This document shows positions 1 through 7,822 of a stretch of 41,030 nucleotides of DNA, in pieces. A program made the translations under genes and the position numbers. The stretch is taken from positions 1-41,030 of IMG/VR virus record IMGVR_UViG_3300045790_000809; one strand, 5' to 3'. Origin of the DNA: a virus. Below the pieces are notes generated by a model. That model was given only the letters and a program-made list of their open reading frames with translations, was not told where the DNA came from and searched no databases. How positions within the stretch are numbered: the first letter of the stretch is position 1; each line of letters begins with the position of its first letter.

Positions 1-2
1 GG

Positions 3-707
3 AGTCCTGTTTCAAGCGGTTACGGAACTATTACTGATCCAACAAATGGCGGAAATAGTACAGTTAAGGACAGCGGCAACAATACTATAATATACGGCAA
101 CGGCGGTGGAAAAGCCTATAACGCTAGAAGTGGCGGATTTGGTGGAACTTTTCAAACCAACAGCGATTATGGAACTACTAGAGGCGGTGGAAACGGCATG
201 GCTGGTGGTGGTGGCGGTGTTGCAACTGGTAATAACAGTGCTGGCGGCGGTGGCGGTGGCGCGGCAGGATACGATAATAGTGGTGATACTAGTAGTGGTG
301 GTGGCGGTAGAGGCGGTCAAGGCAGAGCACAACATGCCAGTACGAATAGCAACGGGGACTTAAAGAAAAACGGTCTTGCTGGACGCGGCGGTGGCGTAGA
401 GCTACACGGCAAAGGCACTACTGGTGGTACTGGTACAAGAAGCCCTTACTTAGTCACTTACAGTTACCCCTACACTGATTACACTGATGCAACGAACGGC
501 GGAGTAGGAAGTAATAGTAATGATGCAACTATATCAGTAGGCGGCGGTGGCGGCGGCGGCAATGGCGGCAGGATACGTTATCAAGATTACAATGCTAACA
601 ACAACAATCCGCCAAGCTATTATAAGTGGTTTGCCGTTGCTCAAGGGCCTGATAATGCACAAGATGGCGGAGTTAGAATTCAGTGGGGCGAAAGCGATTA
701 TCCGTAG
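3..707 (+). CDS. Glycine-rich tail fibre / adhesin protein, C-terminal part (5' end outside window)
   Basis: The reading frame is open from the first full codon at position 3 to TAG at 705-707, so the gene starts upstream; 234 residues are visible. The protein is dominated by glycine runs (for example near window positions 198-320 and 535-570) separated by polar, Asn/Ser/Thr-rich stretches, and it ends with GGVRIQWGESDYP. This ending and the Gly tracts are like the glycine-rich domain at the tip of many phage tail fibres, and poly-Gly stretches are also the hallmark of T4-like gp38 adhesins. A role in receptor recognition on the host surface is inferred. It lies directly upstream of other fibre-like genes. 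The low-complexity DNA makes exact homology hard to judge by eye. Confidence 0.7.
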   Translation, partial: SPVSSGYGTITDPTNGGNSTVKDSGNNTIIYGNGGGKAYNARSGGFGGTFQTNSDYGTTRGGGNGMAGGGGGVATGNNSAGGGGGGAAGYDNSGDTSSGGGGRGGQGRAQHASTNSNGDLKKNGLAGRGGGVELHGKGTTGGTGTRSPYLVTYSYPYTDYTDATNGGVGSNSNDATISVGGGGGGGNGGRIRYQDYNANNNNPPSYYKWFAVAQGPDNAQDGGVRIQWGESDYP

Positions 708-710
708 GCG

Positions 711-718
711 AATAAATA
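711..718 (+). promoter_or_regulatory. T4-type late promoter, AATAAATA
   Basis: AATAAATA matches the NATAAATA form of the T4-like late -10 element. It sits in the short gap before the 738 gene, with its last A exactly 20 nt before the ATG. The predicted RNA start near 724 leaves a 14-nt leader that contains the AAGGA ribosome-binding site at 727-730. The same 20-nt spacing recurs at 4629 and 14814. Confidence 0.6.
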
Positions 719-737
719 CTAGTATAAGGAAAATATA

Positions 738-1280
738 ATGACAATTCAAACAATCAACATAGGTGCTTTAGCTAATGACGGAACTGGAGATGATCTCAGA
801 GCCGCGTTTCTTAAAGTAAATGAAAACTTCGACGAGCTTGATTTACGCAACGATGAATCAACTACCGGTAGTAATGTAGGCTCAAGCGGAAGCAGTGTAT
901 TCAAACAAAAGACAGGATACGACTTAGAGTTCCGTAAGATTGTACAGGGTGATAGAATACATATTACAACTGATGGTGATTTAATAACAATAGCGGCAAA
1001 CTTAAATGGGCATACTATTGTTACTGACGGCGGTAGTATTGCAATAAATGATGGTACTTCATTTAAAATCTTCGGCGGTACAGGTATTAGTACTAGCGCA
1101 AATGGGGATTTAATTACAATTAATAATGATGCCGGAAGTGTAGACTTTGAAAACAATTTTGACTTTGGAGCAATATCGCAAGATGTATTAAGCCACAGAG
1201 ATTATTTACAATATGTAGTAGATATTGACTACGGAACTGTACTTGCTCCGATTGCTTCTACTAATCTTGGATCAATCTAA
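738..1280 (+). CDS. Small virion structural protein (fibre/baseplate-associated)
   Basis: A 180-residue protein with N-terminal TINIGALANDGTGDDLR followed by AFLKVNENFDEL (residues about 5-35). This NDGTGDDLRxAFxKVNxNF module is a familiar start of structural proteins in T4-like marine phages and probably serves as an attachment or folding domain. The rest is a beta-rich, repetitive Gly/Asp/Thr sequence of the kind seen in fibre shafts. AAGGA precedes the ATG and a late promoter lies at 711, which fits a virion gene. It is followed after 2 nt by the large Ig-repeat protein, suggesting joint assembly. Function beyond structural is not evident. Confidence 0.7.
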   Translation: MTIQTINIGALANDGTGDDLRAAFLKVNENFDELDLRNDESTTGSNVGSSGSSVFKQKTGYDLEFRKIVQGDRIHITTDGDLITIAANLNGHTIVTDGGSIAINDGTSFKIFGGTGISTSANGDLITINNDAGSVDFENNFDFGAISQDVLSHRDYLQYVVDIDYGTVLAPIASTNLGSI

Positions 1281-1282
1281 TC

Positions 1283-4200
1283 ATGAGCCATTGGACACAA
1301 CTCACCGGAACTAAGTTAACTACTTTGCAAGAAAGTATTACGACTATAGTTAACTTACCTCTTAATAGTGGATATACTATTATAACAAAATTAATATCAG
1401 GTAGCTTACCAGCGGGTATGCGTCTAAAAAATAACCAAATTGTTGGAACACCAACAGCAGTGCCACGTGCTACTACTAGTACGTTTGTTCTTAGAGCAAC
1501 TAATGCGGCTTTGCAAGTACAAGACAGAACGTTTACTATTGAAGTACAAGGAGCAGACGAACCTGAATGGGTAACTCCTGCAGGAAACTTGTCAGTAGGT
1601 GCAGAAAACAAACGTTACTTTGTACTAGACAACGAAATTATTAATTTCCAATTACAAGCAACAGATTTAGATTTACCAGCTGGACAAACATTAGAGTACT
1701 ACATTAATAAAGATGACGGAGAACTTCCTTCAGGTATTACTATGGATAGCAACGGTCTAATATCAGGTGTAGTTGATCCATTACTAGCACTAGACCTAGC
1801 GGCAAATAAAGGTGCATATGATACAAATAACTATGACGGATATGCATTTGATTTTACTAGTGTAAGTTCGTATTACTATAACGGAGAGTACTTTCCAAAC
1901 GCAGTATTTGCTCCACCAAAGAAACTTAACAGATTTTACCAATTTATTGTAAGTGCAAATGACGGCGACACTGTTGTTAAAAGATCCTTTACAATTTATG
2001 TAGTAGGCGACGACTTCTTAAGAGCAGACAACGTACTATTGCAAGTAGGCACTGGAGTGTTTAGTACAGACAACACATATCTTAGAACTCCTGTATGGTT
2101 AACAAACAGTGATATAGGATATAGACGAGCTAATAATTACGTTACAATATTTCTTGATGTACTAAAAAACAACTTACAACAAGGTAGTACACAGTTTGTA
2201 TTAAAAGCAACAAATCCAGATACTAGTGCAAGTACATTACCTCCAGGTATGACTTTAGATGTATCAACTGGGGAAGTTGCGGGACGCATACCTTACCAGC
2301 CGTCCGTAACTAAAGAATACAAATTTACAGTTACCGCTAATTTAATTGATGCGCAAGTTATACAGTCATCAAAAGATAAAACATTTACAGTAAAGATACT
2401 AGGACAAGTAGATTCAACTATTGCATTTACTACTAAGAAAGTATTAGGAACTATAGACGCAAACTTTACAAGTGTATTTAGAGTTGAAGCAACTAGTTCA
2501 GTTACAGATGCTCCGTTGCTTTATACTAAGACAGCAGGAAGATTGCCTTTTGGACTAGCGTTACAACTTGATGGTGAAATAACAGGTAAAGTGCAACAGT
2601 TTGGTACGTTAAGTCCGTTAGTCAGCGGATTAACAATATTTGATACCGGATCATTGTTGATTGACGGTGCTGATACTACAGTTGACAGAACATATACGTT
2701 TACTGTTGAAGCTAAAGATAGATTCGGGTACAGTGCAGTAACTAAAGAATTTACTATTAATATTTTAGATAAAAACGATTTGTTGTACAGTAACTTGTTT
2801 ATGAAACCGTTTATGAATGAAACTATAAGAGCATCTTATAGAGGATTAATAAGCAATCCAAATGTATTTCCATCAAACGTATTGTATCGACCAAACGATA
2901 CAGACTTTGGATTACAAAAAGATGTTAAGATATTAGCATACGCAGGATTAGAAACAAAATCGTTAGACACGTTCTTTGCAAGCAGTCAAAAGTATCACAA
3001 GAAAAGGCGTTATAAAGTAGGCACAGTTAAGACTGCGTTAGCAATAACTCCAGGAACAACTGATACAGTATACGAAGTTATCTATGCAGAAGTAATTGAC
3101 CCTTCAGAACCAATTAAAGGTAAAACCAAAAAAGACTTTACAATTAAAGGTGGCAACACTGTAACTGTAGATAGAGTAGGAGTTTTTGATGTAAACAATC
3201 GAGACTTTACTAACGATGGTATACCTGTAATGAAAGGTGGCGACGAAGTGTTTAATACAGACCCGTTATTATCTAGTAGCAGATATACACCGTATGATAG
3301 ATTCTTAGATGTGTATGGCATTAAACTAGTAGGAACTCCTGCTATAGGCGGTGCTAAAGCAAATACTAGCGAGTTTATAAGGAAAGTAGCAAAGACTGTA
3401 ACTTTACTATTAGATAGTACATACGGCGGCAATACTAACCCTACTACGCAAATGATAGCAGTTAACAACATGAAGTCAATGAAGACAGCACAAAAGATTG
3501 GTTGGGTAGGCGGAAGTGCTTACACTCCTAGTATGCTGTCTGATAATGCTGGTGACAGTTATCCAGGATTAACTAAGTTTCAATACAACTTTCAAAGTGT
3601 AGATCATATTTGGGAACAGCCAGGTGAGAGCCTTGTAGGCGATGATCAAGCAATTGAAGTACTAGAACACTTAATACACACTATTACTGTATACGGGTTG
3701 TCGGCTATACCTCAGCTTGCTCAAACTAATCAAACTAATGAGCTATACCTTGCAATGGTAGAAGCAATAGACAACAACAGATTTGATACTTCTGGATACA
3801 GTGGTACATTTCCAGGAACTGACCCAGAATTTAGAGCATTATTAATGCGTGAGTATCTTTGGTTGTTAGTATTAGGTGAATGGAATTATGTTACTGAGTT
3901 TGTAACAGGCGGAACACTAGCACCGGAATGGCATGATAATATGCGTACACCAGAAGGTATTGCAGCCGCTGGCAATAATCCATTAGGCCATGCATTGTAC
4001 ACAACTTACATCGAACCTATTCTTACAAAGCCTTCAACAACAAATTTAAGAGCAATATACAAAGACAATGCAGAAGGTGTATCAGGATACACACCAAACT
4101 ATATATCAACAGGTGCAGATGAAAGCAATTCACAGTATTACTTCCCAGGTAGTAAAACATATTTAGAAGTAGGCGATACAATAGTAAGTCAGGATAATAG

Positions 4201-4624
4201 TAGTATTTTAACAGTGCTTAGTGAAACTGATAGTCAAAACTTCAATCAAGGTGAAGCGAAAAACATTCCGTTAGCTGACAGTGATGCTATTAAAGTATCA
4301 GGCGGTGACGAAGTAAGACACATTGCTAACATTACTAACATGCGCGAAAGTTTAGAAGCTACTGGAGAAACAGCATACGGGTTTTTACCATTATGGATGC
4401 GTACTCCGCAAAGTGCAGGTACGCAAGAAGCAGGCTTTACATTAGCAATACCACTATGTTATTGTAAACCTGGAAAGAGTGCAGAAGTATTAACTAACAT
4501 TAAAAATAGTAACTTTAATTTTCAATCATTAGACGTAACTATCGATCGTTATGTTGTGGACAGTACTTCAGGTAATAGTGCAGAACAATATATCCTGTTC
4601 GCAAATTACGACTACAACGCATAA
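1283..4624 (+). CDS. Large structural protein with repeated Ig-like (He_PIG) modules
   Basis: A 1113-residue protein. The N-terminal half carries at least four copies of an LPxGhxh...G.IxGxP signature typical of putative Ig / cadherin-like (He_PIG) folds: about residues 41-58 (LPAGMRLKNNQIVGTPT), 150-170 (LPSGITMDSNGLISG), 315-335 (LPPGMTLDVSTGEVAG) and 415-435 (LPFGLALQLDGEITG). Each is followed by beta-rich segments such as YKFTVTAN and YTFTVEAKD. The C-terminal half is different, lacks these repeats and may be the assembly domain. No signal peptide or membrane segment is seen. Such modules occur on phage tails and capsids, where they bind cell-surface sugars weakly. Position between two fibre-like genes supports a tail-fibre or baseplate-appendage role. 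Confidence 0.7.
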   Translation: MSHWTQLTGTKLTTLQESITTIVNLPLNSGYTIITKLISGSLPAGMRLKNNQIVGTPTAVPRATTSTFVLRATNAALQVQDRTFTIEVQGADEPEWVTPAGNLSVGAENKRYFVLDNEIINFQLQATDLDLPAGQTLEYYINKDDGELPSGITMDSNGLISGVVDPLLALDLAANKGAYDTNNYDGYAFDFTSVSSYYYNGEYFPNAVFAPPKKLNRFYQFIVSANDGDTVVKRSFTIYVVGDDFLRADNVLLQVGTGVFSTDNTYLRTPVWLTNSDIGYRRANNYVTIFLDVLKNNLQQGSTQFVLKATNPDTSASTLPPGMTLDVSTGEVAGRIPYQPSVTKEYKFTVTANLIDAQVIQSSKDKTFTVKILGQVDSTIAFTTKKVLGTIDANFTSVFRVEATSSVTDAPLLYTKTAGRLPFGLALQLDGEITGKVQQFGTLSPLVSGLTIFDTGSLLIDGADTTVDRTYTFTVEAKDRFGYSAVTKEFTINILDKNDLLYSNLFMKPFMNETIRASYRGLISNPNVFPSNVLYRPNDTDFGLQKDVKILAYAGLETKSLDTFFASSQKYHKKRRYKVGTVKTALAITPGTTDTVYEVIYAEVIDPSEPIKGKTKKDFTIKGGNTVTVDRVGVFDVNNRDFTNDGIPVMKGGDEVFNTDPLLSSSRYTPYDRFLDVYGIKLVGTPAIGGAKANTSEFIRKVAKTVTLLLDSTYGGNTNPTTQMIAVNNMKSMKTAQKIGWVGGSAYTPSMLSDNAGDSYPGLTKFQYNFQSVDHIWEQPGESLVGDDQAIEVLEHLIHTITVYGLSAIPQLAQTNQTNELYLAMVEAIDNNRFDTSGYSGTFPGTDPEFRALLMREYLWLLVLGEWNYVTEFVTGGTLAPEWHDNMRTPEGIAAAGNNPLGHALYTTYIEPILTKPSTTNLRAIYKDNAEGVSGYTPNYISTGADESNSQYYFPGSKTYLEVGDTIVSQDNSSILTVLSETDSQNFNQGEAKNIPLADSDAIKVSGGDEVRHIANITNMRESLEATGETAYGFLPLWMRTPQSAGTQEAGFTLAIPLCYCKPGKSAEVLTNIKNSNFNFQSLDVTIDRYVVDSTSGNSAEQYILFANYDYNA

Positions 4625-4628
4625 CAAC

Positions 4629-4636
4629 GATAAATA
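4629..4636 (+). promoter_or_regulatory. T4-type late promoter, GATAAATA
   Basis: GATAAATA in the 31-nt gap after the 1113-residue gene, last A exactly 20 nt before the ATG at 4656. The leader would hold the GAGGAA ribosome-binding site. It matches the late element seen at 711, 11731, 14814 and 24346. Confidence 0.6.
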
Positions 4637-4655
4637 ACACAGTAGAGGAATTAAC

Positions 4656-5222
4656 ATGGCAAGTACAATTATATCAGCAACAATTGACGGGACTTATCCA
4701 GTAGCTGGACAAGACAATGATAGTCAAGGATTTAGAGATAATTTCACAATTATCAAAACAGGATTAGCAACTGCTACTTCTGAAATTACTACATTACAAA
4801 CAACTAGCGCAGTATTAAATGCCGCTAATACGTTTTCAGGTAATAATCAAATTAGCGCAAACGTACTTCAGCAAACTGAAGCATTTTATAATGGCGGTTC
4901 ACTAAGTGGCAACACTAACGTTAGTTTTTCAAATGGACATTATCAAGCCTTTACAATTGGCGCTGATGTTACATTAACACTAACTGACTTTCCAGCAAGT
5001 GGAAAACTTGCTAAAATGACCGTACACTTAATTGGCAGCGGTGGCGGACACGCTGTTACGTTTACTTCATTAGGTAGTACATTTAGAGTGCCAACAGGAT
5101 TTGCAAATCCAACTACAGTTGACAGTGCTACACAACCTTACATATTCGACTTTTGGACATACGATGCCGGTGCTAGTATATACGGCGAGTACAAAGGTCA
5201 ATTTATAACGAATATACTATAA
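4656..5222 (+). CDS. Small virion structural protein (fibre-like)
   Basis: A 188-residue protein whose N-terminus (ATIDGTYPVAGQDNDSQGFRDNF at about 8-30) is a recognised start of structural proteins in T4-like cyano- and pelagiphages. It is a variant of the attachment-like module at the start of the 738 gene (GFRDNF in place of DLRxAFxKVNxNF). A short Thr/Ser-rich linker with heptad-like spacing follows (about 35-55), then a beta-rich domain. No membrane segment is seen. A late promoter and GAGGAA site precede it. It abuts the next gene: TAA at 5220-5222, ATG at 5223. A short-fibre or fibre-tip role is inferred from context only. Confidence 0.65.
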   Translation: MASTIISATIDGTYPVAGQDNDSQGFRDNFTIIKTGLATATSEITTLQTTSAVLNAANTFSGNNQISANVLQQTEAFYNGGSLSGNTNVSFSNGHYQAFTIGADVTLTLTDFPASGKLAKMTVHLIGSGGGHAVTFTSLGSTFRVPTGFANPTTVDSATQPYIFDFWTYDAGASIYGEYKGQFITNIL

Positions 5223-5456
5223 ATGTTTAATCCGTTAGTACAAAGTTTTGAAGACATTACACTTCCTGAACTGGAGGATAAGATTAATGAATTACAACGT
5301 AAGTATTTTATGACATCTAATCCTCAAGTACACGAACAAATATCTTCATTGCTTGATATGTATATTGCGGAAGCACATGGCAGACGTGCAGTATCAATGC
5401 AAAAAGATATGGATAATTCACAATCAGGACTTGACAAACTCATCAATGTAAGTTAA
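5223..5456 (+). CDS. Conserved small phage protein, unknown function
   Basis: A 77-residue, predominantly helical, charged protein without signal peptide or membrane span. It begins immediately after the stop of the structural gene at 4656, so it is probably translated by coupling. The pattern LPELEDKINELQRKYF then QVHEQISSLLDMYIAEA suggests a two-helix hairpin or coiled coil. I do not recognise a catalytic motif. The next gene's sigma70-like promoter lies inside its 3' end, so this gene marks the end of the structural block. Confidence 0.6.
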   Translation: MFNPLVQSFEDITLPELEDKINELQRKYFMTSNPQVHEQISSLLDMYIAEAHGRRAVSMQKDMDNSQSGLDKLINVS

Positions 5457-5459
5457 AAT
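5431..5459 (+). promoter_or_regulatory. sigma70-like promoter TTGACA-N17-TAAAAT
   Basis: TTGACA at 5431-5436 and TAAAAT at 5454-5459 with a 17-nt spacer, inside the end of the 5223 gene. The predicted start seven bases after the -10 is 5466, exactly the A of the next ATG, so the transcript would be leaderless; no ribosome-binding site is visible before that ATG. Confidence 0.5.
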
Positions 5460-5465
5460 ATACTT

Positions 5466-5987
5466 ATGCTGATGAAAACAGACTCTCTAGGAATACCCCG
5501 ATTTACAAATAAAGACTTAGTTGATATGATCTATTCAGGTCATGTTGACAAGTGTCATGTTGTATTATGTGAACCTAGTGATGATATATCCAAGTTTAAT
5601 AAAGCTATGGAAGATCAAGGCAGACCTGCACTTACTCCATATATTCCACTAGATGTAGAACAAAAAGACTTTGACACAGCGTTACAGTCGGAATGGTTTA
5701 TGCCTGACGAATATAAAGAACTGGATGTAGTACGTTTTTTAAACAATAGAGAACTTACTTACGAACAAAGAGACCGTATTCGTGAAGAACTACACGCATT
5801 TACTGAGCGTGGTATGTTACCACTATTACGTTATATGTGCTATCTTGTAGACTTTATGCGCGAGAATGATATTGTTTGGGGAGTAGGTAGAGGTAGTAGT
5901 GTATCAAGTTATGTACTATATTTAATTGGGGTTCACAAAATTGATTCAATCCAGTATGACCTGGACTGGACCGAGTTCCTGAGATAA
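5466..5987 (+). CDS. DnaE-like (DNA polymerase III alpha) fragment protein without the catalytic palm
   Basis: A 173-residue protein. Its last 36 residues (VGRGSSVSSYVLYLIGVHKID then YDLDWTEFLR, about 139-173) match the region of bacterial DnaE that reads GPGRGSxxGSLVAYxLGITDIDPLxYxLLFERFLNPER. The gene stops precisely where DnaE would continue into its palm domain, so the Mg-binding aspartates (PDID) are absent; no continuation is visible after the stop. Residues 100-130 (EELHAFTERGMLPLLRYMCYLVDF) also resemble the helical segment before that motif. It therefore cannot polymerise DNA, and may instead bind DNA, the host polymerase or the clamp; that is inference. Length and clean ends argue for a stable domain rather than a decaying pseudogene. 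Confidence 0.6.
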   Translation: MLMKTDSLGIPRFTNKDLVDMIYSGHVDKCHVVLCEPSDDISKFNKAMEDQGRPALTPYIPLDVEQKDFDTALQSEWFMPDEYKELDVVRFLNNRELTYEQRDRIREELHAFTERGMLPLLRYMCYLVDFMRENDIVWGVGRGSSVSSYVLYLIGVHKIDSIQYDLDWTEFLR

Positions 5988-6012
5988 GTATTAATAGAGA
6001 AGGAGAGTAAAA

Positions 6013-6396
6013 ATGGTAATGAAACAAAAAGGTCAAAAGACCTATAGAAGTATGCAAGGCAAACAAGTTGACATGGATATGTTACGTCAACGTAACGAAT
6101 TAGCTGTTGCTGTTGGCAACGCTAGAGTAAATGCACGTGGTGACGAATTAGGTCCAGGTGGCAAAATTATTCGCAAAAAAGAAGAACTAGACAGGGATTA
6201 CTATACTGACAATCCAGCAAGTATGCCTGATGAACAAGCAACTGTAGAAACAGTAGCTACTGAAGCTGTTGCTGAAGTAGCACAAGTGCAAGCACCACGC
6301 ACAACACGTTCTAGAGCACAACAAAAAGTTGAGAAAGATTTGACCGATGATTGGGTTGAAGATGCAGACGGTAATTTTACACAAAAAGGCGAATAA
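6013..6396 (+). CDS. Conserved T4-like marine phage protein, unknown function
   Basis: A 127-residue hydrophilic protein. The N-terminal half (TYRSMQGKQVDMDMLRQRNEL, then NARVNARGDELGPGGKII) is strongly conserved in T4-like marine phages as I recall, always without assigned function. The C-terminal half is acidic, Ala/Thr/Glu-rich and probably disordered, with a basic patch RTTRSRAQQKVEK. A strong AGGAGAG ribosome-binding site lies 8 nt upstream. GATAAGTA at 5983-5990, overlapping the previous stop, is a possible variant late element. No membrane segment or catalytic motif is seen. Confidence 0.65.
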   Translation: MVMKQKGQKTYRSMQGKQVDMDMLRQRNELAVAVGNARVNARGDELGPGGKIIRKKEELDRDYYTDNPASMPDEQATVETVATEAVAEVAQVQAPRTTRSRAQQKVEKDLTDDWVEDADGNFTQKGE

Positions 6397-6401
6397 CTTA
6401 A

Positions 6402-6851
6402 ATGGCTACAAGTAACATTAAGACAATTAAAGGCAGACTAAGCCCAATTAAAGATAGAGTACTTGTTACTGATATGGATTTTGGTGAACAAAAGACTAAA
6501 GGTGGCATACTTATTGCTGGCGATGACGGCAATGTTAGAGGTGTATATCCGCGCTGGGGTAAGGTATTTGCAAAAGGTCCTGACAACAAAGACGAGTTTG
6601 CAGTTGGGCAATGGATATTAGTTGAGCACGGTCGCTGGACTAGAGGTCTTTCAATGCAAGACAATGACGACAGTGATGAATATGTAGTGCGTATGGTAGA
6701 AGCAGAAAGCATTTTAGCGTTTGCAGACGAAAAGCCAGACGACATTAGATACAGTGAAAATTCCGCTGGTGACTGGAACCCAGATACTATCGATCCCGGT
6801 GACTTTGTACAAACAGCATTAAATCAAAAAGCAGAGAGAAAAATTTACTAA
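6402..6851 (+). CDS. GroES-like co-chaperonin (functional counterpart of T4 gp31)
   Basis: A 149-residue protein with the GroES fold pattern: PIKDRVLVTDMDFGEQKTKGG at about 16-36, a mobile-loop segment GGILIAGDD that would contact GroEL, GKVFAKGPDN, VGQWILVEHGRW, and a C-terminal strand VVRMVEAESILAFAD, as in bacterial GroES (PLHDRV... GGIVL ... GEVLAVG ... VGDIVIF ... ESDILAI). It is longer than the 97-residue bacterial protein because of an insertion (about 41-50) and a 35-residue tail. It would cap host GroEL to fold phage proteins, as gp31 does for the T4 capsid protein. It overlaps the next gene by one base, so they are co-translated. DnaJ- and ClpA-like genes occur at 15938 and 16808. 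Confidence 0.8.
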   Translation: MATSNIKTIKGRLSPIKDRVLVTDMDFGEQKTKGGILIAGDDGNVRGVYPRWGKVFAKGPDNKDEFAVGQWILVEHGRWTRGLSMQDNDDSDEYVVRMVEAESILAFADEKPDDIRYSENSAGDWNPDTIDPGDFVQTALNQKAERKIY

Positions 6852-7210
6852 TGACTAATCCATTTAACGACGTAGACATGTTTGCAACAGCATGTGACCA
6901 ACCAGCAAGTGACGCAAACTATAAAATGTATCTTGGGTTAATTCAAGAAGAGTTTCAAGAACTACAAGATGCAGTTCATGTAAATGACAAAGTAGAACAA
7001 CTTGATGCACTAGTTGACATTTTAGTTGTTACTATGGGTGCAATACGTGCCGCAGGCTGGGACGGAGAAGCGGCTTGGAAAGAAGTAATGAATACTAACT
7101 TTGCAAAGATTGACCCTACAACCAGTAAAGTAATTAAGCGTGAAGACGGTAAAGTACTTAAACCAGTAGGTTGGAAAGCACCGCAACTATCGCAGTTCAT
7201 TGACAAGTAA
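6851..7210 (+). CDS. MazG-like nucleotide pyrophosphohydrolase
   Basis: A 119-residue, all-helical protein with the MazG/PRA-PH metal-binding pattern: E33-E34-x-x-E37 in IQEEFQELQDA and E49-x-x-D52 / D56 in VEQLDALVDILVV. These acidic residues bind Mg and orient a (d)NTP for cleavage to NMP and pyrophosphate. Single-domain MazG-like enzymes are common in T4-like marine phages, where roles in nucleotide-pool cleaning or ppGpp lowering have been proposed. The C-terminal part (VIKREDGKVLKPVGWKAP) is typical of the phage forms. Start ATG overlaps the GroES-like stop (TAATG). Confidence 0.75.
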   Translation: MTNPFNDVDMFATACDQPASDANYKMYLGLIQEEFQELQDAVHVNDKVEQLDALVDILVVTMGAIRAAGWDGEAAWKEVMNTNFAKIDPTTSKVIKREDGKVLKPVGWKAPQLSQFIDK

Positions 7211-7228
7211 ATAATTTAAAAAAACTAC

Positions 7229-7257
7229 TTGACTCCTTAGAGGTTATACGTTATAAT
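7229..7257 (+). promoter_or_regulatory. sigma70-like promoter TTGACT-N17-TATAAT
   Basis: TTGACT at 7229-7234 and TATAAT at 7252-7257 with a 17-nt spacer, in the gap before the dexA-like gene. The predicted RNA start near 7264 gives a short leader with the TAAGGAG ribosome-binding site. This is a close match to the host consensus, so early transcription by unmodified host polymerase is likely. Confidence 0.75.
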
Positions 7258-7279
7258 ATATGTATAGCAACTAAGGAGT
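7232..7279 (+). repeat. 9-bp inverted repeat spanning promoter and ribosome-binding site
   Basis: ACTCCTTAG (7232-7240, from the -35 into the spacer) is the exact reverse complement of CTAAGGAGT (7271-7279), which contains the AAGGAG ribosome-binding site of the next gene. The arms lie on either side of the -10. In RNA coming from upstream the two arms could pair and hide the ribosome-binding site; RNA from the local promoter lacks the left arm. At DNA level it could instead be an operator. Confidence 0.6.
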
Positions 7280-7285
7280 TTTATT

Positions 7286-7822
7286 TTGACCATACACGCA
7301 AGTATTGACCTCGAAACAATTGATACACAACCTAGTGCAACTGTACTAAGTTTAGGTGCTGTTAAGTTCAACCCGCTAGATGATTCAGAACCACATAGTG
7401 AAATGTACTTTAAAATTAACATTGACGAGCAAGACGCTTTGGGTCGTACAGCAAGTGACGACACAATTGCATGGTGGTCTAAACAAGATCCTGCTATTAT
7501 GGAAGAAGCTTTTGACCAAGAAGGTGCTATTAGCGTAGAAGAAGCATTAATACGTATTAGGAAATTTGTTGGTAGTGTAGACACACTATGGGGACAAGGT
7601 TATGGATTTGACTATACTATTATAGAAAACATGTTTCGAAGCAAAGAAATGCCAATTCCTTATAACTTTTGGCAAGTTAAGGATTCGCGTACATTATTTG
7701 GTTGTTGTGAAAGTGATCCCCGTAAGAAGATTCAAAACTCATTACACAATGCATTAGCAGATGCATACTATCAATCAAAAGCTATTCAAATAGCATATAA
7801 GGAACTAGGCATCAAACGATGA
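7286..7822 (+). CDS. dexA: DexA-like 3'-5' exonuclease (DEDDh family)
   Basis: A 178-residue protein with the DEDDh exonuclease residues: D8 and E10 in SIDLETID, D109 in GYGFDYTII, H154 and D159 in LHNALADAYYQ. The segment TIAWWSKQDP is characteristic of the T4 DexA / Rv2179c-like branch (T4 has TIEWWKNQSP). It should remove nucleotides from 3' ends of single-stranded nucleic acid using two metal ions. It starts with TTG at 7286, chosen because TAAGGAG (7272-7278) lies at ideal spacing and the DLET motif is at residue 8. It overlaps the following HAD gene by 4 nt (ATGA). Confidence 0.8.
   Translation: MTIHASIDLETIDTQPSATVLSLGAVKFNPLDDSEPHSEMYFKINIDEQDALGRTASDDTIAWWSKQDPAIMEEAFDQEGAISVEEALIRIRKFVGSVDTLWGQGYGFDYTIIENMFRSKEMPIPYNFWQVKDSRTLFGCCESDPRKKIQNSLHNALADAYYQSKAIQIAYKELGIKR

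Noticed and set aside
5466-5987. The DnaE-like gene as a frameshifted, once longer polymerase
   Set aside because: I saw no continuing DnaE-like sequence (such as NPERVSMPDID) in any frame after the stop; a normal phage gene follows within 26 nt.
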